Assembly: GCF_007565055.1 (NCBI RefSeq)
Contig: NC_044551.1
Coordinates: 93,960,089-94,024,088 of the forward strand
Direction: 5' to 3'
Length of the DNA stretch: 64,000 nucleotides
Source: Rhinopithecus roxellana
Lineage: Eukaryota; Chordata; Mammalia; Primates; Cercopithecidae
Both the position numbers and the translations under genes were made by a program. Of the stretch, positions 56,489 to 64,000 are shown in pieces (the first letter of the stretch is position 1; each line of letters starts with the position of its first letter). The notes under the pieces were generated by a model. It was given only the letters and a program-made list of their open reading frames with translations. It had not been told where the DNA came from and ran no database searches.

Positions 56489-59400
56489 AAGTCCTTTCAA
56501 TTTCATTGGCTTATCCACAGACTATTTCATTATTAAGAAGAATTCACCTAAATTTGTCTTGTTTTCCACTAACTGATTAGAGCTCAGAGACTGAAATTAC
56601 ATGTGCACTCATAGATTACTATCTGTAGAAAAGGCCATCCCCAAAGTAACAATTTTCTGCTGGGAGGTCATTGACTAACTTTGTTTCTACGTGTAAATTC
56701 ATTTTAGGCTTACTTCATTTTATATATATATCTATAAATGAATTTACTTATGATCCTAACTTACCATTTGGCAGATTTTGTCACTAATTAATGAATTAAA
56801 CAAAATTTTGACACATGTTCTTTTACATTTGCATAGAAGCCATGGTTTTAATTTTTAAAATTGTACCTTATCAGTACTTAAAATAGAAACTTTAGAGACA
56901 TTTACACTTAAGATGGGAATAGTAAATACATGCTAGCTTCACCTTTATTATATGAGAGTAAACTGTAAATTTATAGTTCTGTTCATTTATAAATATTTGT
57001 ATAGAATAAATAAGTCAAAAATTAGAAAAAGGATTTGATATGTAGGTGTTCATTTTGCAATACACTGTGCTCACCATCCTCTGGGCACAAAAATGCATTT
57101 CATTAGTCCAATGGATATTTATTATGTCATCATAATATGCAAACCACAACCATGAAGTTTCATCCAAAGAGTATTCCTCTATTAGCAGTGACTTGAAAAA
57201 ATGGAATAGCTTACTTATTTTATAATATCTTGAAACCAGGGATAATTTAAGTTGAAAACATTCACATCTTTAATAGAAATTTTGTCATCACTTCATTCGT
57301 TTTACAGATATTTATTAAACAGTCTTTCTGTATCAGGCACTTAGTATGATGGCCAACTGTACGTACCTCCTTTAAAAGAAACATAGTCCGATCCAGCTGG
57401 TTGTCTAGGGAAAGCTGACAGATTGATTACAACTACAAGATTTGAAAACCACCAAGCGTCTCCATGTGTTCCAACAACTTTACTTCTAATGTTTCTTATT
57501 CAGAAAAATGGTAAAACCATCAACACAAGTGCGCAGACCTGAAACCTAGGACTCATGTTGACATTCCCTTCATGATCCTTTCAAGTCATCGACATTTGCC
57601 ACATTTTTCCACTTCTTTATCAACCTTGTAGAAGCCTCCGTTAGTTCTATCTAGGAAAACCAAAGGGATTTTCTCAAAAAGCTGAACACACAGCCATTGG
57701 GAGATCTTTTAAAAGGAAATTTCTCTTGCTATTATCTAACTGAAATACTAATCACAACAAAACAAAATAAGTAGAAAAAAATCTAGAATGTGTCAGTATG
57801 TACAATGATAATCATAAATTGAAACATCTAGTTTTCTCATAATGATATCTATCTTATTCTGCTCAAGGTGTAGACCACGCACTACTCCTGGTCCTTAAAA
57901 TATTCATTAATGGTCCAAACTAGACAGGTATACAGAAGTCAAGAGTAATAATTTAGAAATTGTACAGCAATTTGATATTGTTGTGATTTTTTCTCTTATT
58001 TTACAAAAGTGTCTTGCTGGAGAGATTGAAAAAGATTAAGAAAGAACAGTATTTCACCAAATATATTTTAAGAAGCATAATCTAGCTTATAAAACTACCA
58101 AAATTTTATCAGACTATAGCAAAAATTGCCAGTTTAATATGTTTTACAAGCTTGAATTCAATAAATGTTTATTTTGACTTATATTCTCATATTATATTTA
58201 GAAATATTAACAGCCTTGAGTGTTCTAGTTTTGGAAATAGTCAGGGAAACACTTCATAACCACCAGTCCAGTAAGAATTCCAAAGTATATTGGAGATAGG
58301 CTTATATAATCTTACATGTCTTTCAGTTTTACCATTGTATGTACCAAACGATAATGTCTAAGCAGTATTTTCATTTATTTTTCTTACATTTCTTTCCAAA
58401 TAATCAAATTTGCTTCAATTTGTGTACATAACAACTGCATATTTAAGCTTTGGTGGTAGCATACAAATTGGGTTTGTTTGCCAATAAGGGCATATGTGGT
58501 TTATCAACATTTCTGTGAGTTCTTATCATGATGAACCAATTGTTGTCACCTTTCTAATGAGAAAACTCACAGGTGAATTTGTTAGGTTAGCTTGATTTGT
58601 AACATAGACATCTGTTAACCAGGAACAAAAATCTGTCTGGGTCAAGAACCCAATTATTTTCACACTTTCTTCTTCAGAACTGCCAAACAATGAACATTTT
58701 TGACTTCTAATAAGAAAACAGACATTTAACCAATGTTTATTTAATTTGCAATAAGTTTCACCTTTGCCTTGTTTTCCAGCTTCTATCTTTCCATTTCATT
58801 CTACTAATTTGAATTGCCATTGTTGCTTTGAGCTTGAATGCATTTACCTTTTCTTACTGTTGGAAAATGAATCCAACTAGTTCTGGCACTGTGTACTAGG
58901 AACGGTAATGTAATACAGAATCAGGGTATTGCTTTTTATTGCCCCAAAGGGATTTAATTCCTTATTAAAAATTAAAGGTAGCAATATGATTTGTTTCCTT
59001 TTAAGTAAAAATATCTGTATCTCAGATCTCAGTCATACTGAGCAAATATGGCCTTTATTTATTATAAATCAGTTCCCATATATTAATTGAAATAAGAGCG
59101 GAGGTTAAGAAGTCTAAATTCATGTCACACGTTCTGAGGAGAGTCAAGTTTTAGATGCAAAGTGAAGATTTTTGATATGGACTTATACTGTGTATCTGTG
59201 AATTAGTCAAGAAACTTTCATGGCATTCCTTGCATGCACAGTACTGTGGAAGGCACACTGGAGGATATAAAGTTACTAAAGGTGTCACCAGCCATTCCAT
59301 TTTTAAAATGAGAAATATTCTCATTCAAATGAAAATGGATTTTGCAGGGAGTCTCCTAGGTCCATGCATAGAAAATGTATGGTATCAGACTTGGTAAAAG

Positions 59401-60000
59401 AGAGAAATGAAGGTGGGAATGGTTAAGTAACTTTTTGCAGCAGATAAGACTTTGAAGAAAGAGTAAAATTTATAAAGAGTTTGTAGTCAAATGAAACATT
59501 TGGCATGACTCTGTTACAAAAAGGAATGTGTAACTTCTAATGGGATAATATCGAGTATTCTTAAGGATATAGATACACATATAGATGCCTGAAGACTTTT
59601 TCATTCAACCATCTACATTTCCTGTATAGACTCAGCATTCCTTAAGTGAAACACAACATAGACAAGTAAAAATATGACAAAAAAAAGGTACCAAATTTTG
59701 CCTTGAAAATTATCCAACTTAACTTCAAATGTTGATGGTACAATTTGTCCAAATAATAACATACCCTTTCATTTATTGAATGTTTGCTAGAAGCTTGCAG
59801 CAATGTCTTATTTGATCCACCCCAAATCTTGAGATTTGATGTTGTTATGTATATTTTGAATTTCGCTTCTTATCATTTAGTTTATGTAGGTGGCAAGATT
59901 ATCAGTTTTTTTTTTTCAAATGTATGGTGTGAAAAGTGGGCACTGAGAGTATATTTTTAAATAGTTTCAAAAATCTAAGTATTTTTAAAGACTGCTTGAT
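56489..60000. other. Long repeat-poor unique stretch
   Basis: About 3.5 kb with no Alu, L1 or LTR recognised, the longest such stretch here. A degraded antisense L2 tail may lie at 57285-57350 ('cttcattcgttttacagatatttattaaacag...tatcaggcactta'). No exon-like frame is seen. Confidence 0.5.
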
Positions 60001-60448
60001 TAAGATATAATTGACATATCATACAATCTGCCCATTTAAAGGATATAATTCAATGATAGCAACCCAGCATAATCTAATTTTCAAACATTTTCACTGCCCC
60101 TAAAGAAATCCTGTACCCTCTAGCAGTTGCTTTCCCTTTGTGGTCGACCCTTCTAGCCCTAAGCAATCACCAGTCTCCTTTCTATATACATAGACTTTTC
60201 TGTTATGAACATTTTGTATGAGCGAAATAATATAATGCATGCTCTTTTATGACTGACTTGTTTTGCTTAGCATGATATGTTCAAGGTTCCTCCATGTCAT
60301 AGCATGTGTCAGCACTTCACTCCTTGTTATGACTGAATATCTTATGATGTATCCAAGATGTGGATATATCACATCTTGTTTATCCTTTCATCAGTTCATG
60401 AACATTTGGATTGTTTCTACTTTTTGGCTATTATGAATAATGCTGTGG
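60001..60448 (-). mobile_element. L1ME3-like 3' end, antisense
   Basis: 'ttaagatataattgacatatcatacaatctgcccatttaaa', 'ctgcccctaaagaaatcctgtaccctctagcag', 'cttagcatgatatgttcaaggttcctccatgtcatagcatgtgtcagcacttcactcc', 'ctttttggctattatgaataatgctgt' follow the antisense old L1ME 3' end and ORF2 tail. Confidence 0.8.
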
Positions 60449-60765
60449 GTTAACCTTGAGGACATTATACTAATTGAAAGAAGCCAGTCACAGAAAGACA
60501 AATACTGCATGAGTTCATGTACATGAAGTACTATAACAGCCAAACTCATAAAGTCAAAATGCGGAATAGTGGTTATCAGGGGGTGGAGGAGAGGAAGAAA
60601 TGGGGAGTTAATAATCAATGGGTATGAAGTTTCAGTTAAGCAAGATGAATACGCTCTAAAGACCTGCTGTATAATATGGTACTTATAGTCATCAGTAATG
60701 TATTATATAATTAAAAATTTAACAGGGTATATCTCTTGTTAAATGTTCTTACCAAAGTAAAATAT
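60449..60765 (+). mobile_element. L1MC/L1MD-like 3' end, sense
   Basis: 'aaccttgaggacattatactaattgaaagaagccagtcacagaaagacaaatactgcatga', 'atgcggaatagtggttatcagggggtggagg', 'gtttcagttaagcaagatgaatacgctctaaagacctgctgtataatatggtac' and 'cttgttaaatgttcttacca' follow the 3' UTR of an L1MC/MD-type element. It abuts an antisense element of another subfamily, head to head. Confidence 0.8.
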
Positions 60766-60828
60766 CTTTTAGAAAGAAAACAGGTCCATACAAACACTTT
60801 CACATGAATAATCATTACTGCTTAGTTC

Positions 60829-60846
60829 TTTTTTTTTTTTTTTTTT
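60829..60846. repeat. T18 homopolymer
   Basis: A pure T run. No Alu or L1 3' end follows it, so it may be the tail of a short unrecognised antisense retroposon or a simple repeat. Confidence 0.85.
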
Positions 60847-61003
60847 GACACAATATGCTAAAATCGTGACAGAGTCAATATAGATGATACTGTAGGGTTG
60901 AGGGAAATTTTTAAAGAAAAGGTTAACAGGAAAATCCTTGAATGAACCCAGAGAAGTTTTCTTTTCTGTATTCTTGCCTCTGAGAATCTATTTCTTCAAT
61001 GAC

Positions 61004-61014
61004 AAATAATGGTG
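61004..61014 (+). repeat. tRNA-half insertion: target duplication, left copy
   Basis: aaataatggtg, identical over all 11 bases to 61063-61073. Confidence 0.9.
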
Positions 61015-61062
61015 TCGGGAGCCCACTTAGTGCAGCCAACAGCGCGTCGGTCTCATAATCTT
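61015..61062 (+). pseudogene. tRNA-Met pseudogene: Tailless retropseudogene of the tRNA-Met(CAT) 5' half
   Basis: The 48-bp insert has six extra bases (tcggga) and then 42 nt that follow elongator tRNA-Met: gcccacttagtgcag (acceptor strand and D-arm start), agcgcgtc (end of D arm, start of anticodon stem), then the anticodon loop tctcataatct with CAT at 61054-61056. It ends two or three bases after the anticodon loop; the variable region, T arm and 3' acceptor strand are absent. By eye there are about seven mismatches to the tRNA. It is bordered by perfect 11-bp direct repeats and has no poly-A. It cannot fold as a tRNA and lacks the internal B box, so it is not a working gene. Confidence 0.85.
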
Positions 61063-61073
61063 AAATAATGGTG
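61063..61073 (+). repeat. tRNA-half insertion: target duplication, right copy
   Basis: aaataatggtg, identical to 61004-61014. Confidence 0.9.
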
Positions 61074-63884
61074 AAAAACAGATAATTTTTTAAATAATTA
61101 AATAATATGGAAAACAGAGTCTAGAGAATCCACTAATGTATGTCATTAAATATTAGCCCAGAAGTTAGACATTTATTTTTCATCTAGAATAATGTCGTAT
61201 AACTTTTATAAGTGAAAATATTATTCAAGGACTTAGTATGTATTGAGTTATGAATAGGATTGTTAGAACTTGTCATTTGAAGTTAGCAGAAGAGTACTAC
61301 TTTTTAAAATCTTTCTCACAAAAAATAACATCCAGATAAATATGAGCTCACAGTGTCTACTTACATTAGTAAAATCCATTAAAAATTCCCTAAATTTTTC
61401 ATGTTTTTTGTGTTAGATTTTTAAATTATGAGCATGTAAGAATATTTCTGGTTCAAATCTTTACAAGAGTAAGACCAGATAATAAAATTAAAATTTTCCA
61501 AATGTGAGGGAGGTATTGAAACTTGTACATTAATGTAATATACAAAAAGAATATCAGAGCTAAGGAAAGGGTCTGATAATAATGGTCTGATGAGGCAAGT
61601 GTAATGAAATTGGTCAATGCTCCTAAACTATGGTACTGGCTCTTTCACTAAAAGGTACCATTATTTGCTCTAAAATCACAAAATTGTATTTTAATTAACT
61701 AACTTAAAAATTGTCTTATTTGTCATGGTCTTAGTTATTGTCTGGATTCCTTCTAACTCTAAATTTTTGTAATGTAATCTCATATAGTTCATGTATAAAT
61801 ACTAAGACTAGGTATAGTATTTAATATGCCTAATACATCTATATATGTTGTATAACGTGTAGTTTAGTAATTAAAGAATTTAGCCACCTAATTTTGCTTT
61901 GGGTTCTATTTATGAGTTGTTCTGCATGAGATGCATTGTGGTTAAAGGAAAGGTAACATGCATGGATTTGATTATGCCTCATCTGTCAGTTATCAAATGC
62001 CTGCACTGGCAATGCCAACATTTTTGAATGACTCCAGGGCACATGTTGCAACAAAACTGAAGTCCTGTGTTCCCAATTTGCATCTGATATACCAGTCAGG
62101 AACCTAATTATGAGCACCACACATGGTTTGTGCTTTCATGCTATAAGTATTCCAATCATCAGGCTAATGAAGGTGAATAAGTACATAAAGAGGAAGATGC
62201 ATTTAATTGTTTGTCTTTGGAAATCACTTTACAAGATTTTGGCAGCAGATTTGCCTACCGCTTCAGTTTTTGGATAATGTTTAACGTATTTTACATTTTC
62301 TTTCTATTTATTGATATGATGAGGCCAAGAAGTACTCTGAGAGGCTAAAAGAATCCAAATTTGGATTCAGATTTGGCTACGGAAAATGGGAGGTGGGAAA
62401 AATGTGTAGAAAAGTAATTGGAGAAGTGAGAATTTACTCCCTGTATATTAATATAATGCATGATCTGCCAGAGATTCATCTTCTAGTTTTGCAGATGAGC
62501 CAAAAATTCTTTTTGAATTCTCATACATTCCTCAACTTTGCATTCTGCTTGGTTTTCCTCCCTGCAAATAATTCAATAATTTTAATATTTAATATTAAGT
62601 TTTCAGAATGGTTTCATTGGCATTCCAGTCACTCATGGGCAAGGTATTAGGGTGAATCTTTCATTCTCCAAAGAGCACTGCATGCAATTGCTGCTGTTAG
62701 AAATTTAGTTCCTTTGAAAGCTATCACTTTGTGTAGCAATAATATTTTAGAAATACAGCCTGTTAATTGTGGTCTTCTTTACTGCCAGGCATACATGGCT
62801 CCAAGAGTATTATTTATCAGGGGCATGACTCCAACTCAATTAATAGAATTGTGGTTCTTGCCTTTTTTAGAAACTATAATAATATTGCCTTTAATGTTTA
62901 TAATATTAATCTTACTTTGTAATATTTGGTATATAACAAAGTTACAGAAAAATAAACTGTATCTGGGGCCTGATACACTTAATTCAAGTCTGTTCCCCAC
63001 TACTTAAAAACTGTGTAACTTTTGATAAGGTATTTGGGTTCTCAGAATGGATGTTAACCTGTTTATCAAGTGAGATTAAAATGACCTTTGATAATCTTTT
63101 ATGACTATAAACTAGATCACAACAGATAATGAGTGTGCAATTCTACTCACACCTATAAGATATATTACAAATTTAATTTCACTTCCAGTTAATACATATG
63201 AAGTTTATAGAATGTGTAATAATAGTTATCATTAAATCCATAGTTCCCACTCTAAAGTAACGTGTTCATTAGAATTAATTGATCATATTATATAATCTTG
63301 ATAATTTTATAGATGCCTTAGGGGATTTAATATAAAACACCCATATTTGTGCATGTGTGTGACTGTATGTGTGCACACAACACACACATGCTCTACAACT
63401 GCCATGAAGAAATTTACAATCCAGCTGCAAGTGAAAAATCAACATTCACATAAGATCTGTACAGAATCCCATATATTTAAATGTTAACTTGTGTAATGCA
63501 CCTAGATCATATGCAGTATGAAATTTCAAGGTAGAGGAAAGTTCTATGGGTAGTAGTGTCTCAGGTAATTTTATAGAAATTTTTGAGTAACAGAGTAGTT
63601 TAGGTTTGTAATTCAACCTGCGCCTTTCTGTACATACCTCCCACCAATCTCTTCCTTGTTTTCTGATTTCCAAACTCTGGAATCTGAAGGTTACTCTTGC
63701 CTGGGGCACCTTCTCTCTGCCTCAACCATCTTTCTCAAGAGAGTCACATTACTCAGTTCCTCACATTATGCAGATCTCTGTTCCTATGACTGTTGTGTAC
63801 AGGACCTTTCTAGAACACCTTAAATAAAATATCTGCTCCACCCTGACCCAGCCCACTCTCTGGTTTTTACCCTACCCTTTTCCA
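61074..63884. other. Repeat-poor unique AT-rich DNA
   Basis: No Alu, L1, LTR or gene recognised. A faint sense MIR may lie near 62970-63130 ('ctgatacacttaattcaagtctgttccccacta...ctgtgtaacttttgataaggta'). Two frames of 85 and 97 codons (62393-62650, 62714-63007) are AT-driven and show no domain. A short CA-rich patch is at 63352-63386. Confidence 0.5.
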
Positions 63885-64000
63885 CTGTCTTAGCACTGAT
63901 CACTCAGTATGTGCTACATACTCCAGGCATTTGAGGTAGTGCTATGACCCGCAGATCAAGTTACTGAGACACAGAATAATTAAGTGAATTCTCAAGGTGA
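63885..64000 (-). mobile_element. MIR (antisense), running out of the window
   Basis: 'gtgctacatactccaggcatttgaggtagtgctatgacccgcagatcaagttactgagacacagaataattaagtgaattctcaaggtga' follows the antisense MIR core (gaaactgaggcacagagaggttaagtaacttgcccaaggtca) to the last base of the window. Confidence 0.6.

Noticed and set aside
60001..60765. A second twin-priming event
   Set aside because: Both halves include their own 3' UTRs of different subfamilies, which a single L1 RNA cannot give.
60829..60900. T18 run as a pol III terminator or antisense Alu tail
   Set aside because: No A/B box, tRNA, Alu or L1 3' end lies on either side.
62714..63007. 97-codon frame with a long hydrophobic Ile/Leu stretch
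   Set aside because: AT-rich DNA on this scale gives such hydrophobic frames by chance. No signal peptide, domain or exon structure is visible.
1..64000. CRISPR arrays, operons, insertion sequences or phage genes
   Set aside because: Direct repeats here are simple satellites, target duplications or local tandem copies, and the repeat content is plainly primate. No prokaryotic features are present.
1..64000. Mitochondrial DNA insert or intact retroviral gag/pol/env
   Set aside because: I looked for mitochondrial gene or rRNA words and for retroviral protease, polymerase or envelope motifs and saw none; all LTRs appear solitary.

Overview
This window is non-coding primate DNA. It is AT-rich, has no open reading frame over about 136 codons, and is full of Alu, L1, L2, MIR and MaLR-type repeats. 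The best lineage clue is the Alu at 36861-37172. It carries five sequence variants that I know from the Old World monkey AluYR group (macaque, baboon, vervet) and not from ordinary AluY. I therefore read the window as an intergenic or deep-intronic segment of a cercopithecid monkey. I found no convincing protein-coding exon of a host gene.

Layout. 1-19 kb: mostly unique AT-rich DNA with a CA/GA microsatellite, MaLR LTRs (one near 1.6-2.1 kb, MLT1 types at 12.2 and 15.4 kb), an ERV1-like LTR (10.8-11.3 kb), a 7SL-derived monomer (5.3 kb), MER5A (7.4 kb), several MIRs and an AluY (13.7 kb). 19.3-27.8 kb: a nested block in which old antisense L1ME DNA was hit by a sense L1 with a perfect 10-bp target duplication, a MER85-like piggyBac element, and an L1 with a twin-priming inversion. 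28-36 kb: unique DNA, MIRs, two AluS copies and a long L2. 36-37.3 kb: a young antisense L1PA with its own target duplication, itself hit by the AluYR. 37.3-45.7 kb: a CTCF-like motif, a 57-bp tandem duplication, old L1/HAL1 pieces, and a U6 snRNA-L1 chimeric retrogene (41.3-44.3 kb). 45.7-53.1 kb: a near-full-length old sense L1 interrupted by two oppositely oriented MST/THE1-type LTRs and a second MER85-like element. 53-64 kb: further L1 pieces, an AluJ, a third MST-type LTR, long unique stretches, and at 61.0 kb a 48-bp insert carrying the 5' half of elongator tRNA-Met between perfect 11-bp direct repeats.

The common thread is L1 machinery acting on many RNAs. L1 itself, Alu/7SL, U6 and a tRNA half have all been copied in here, and several junctions record unusual events: template switching to U6, twin priming, a tailless tRNA-half insertion, and an Alu without a target duplication. 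All L1 coding remnants seen are broken. No system of cooperating host genes is present. Family names come from memory of repeat consensus sequences; no database search was run.
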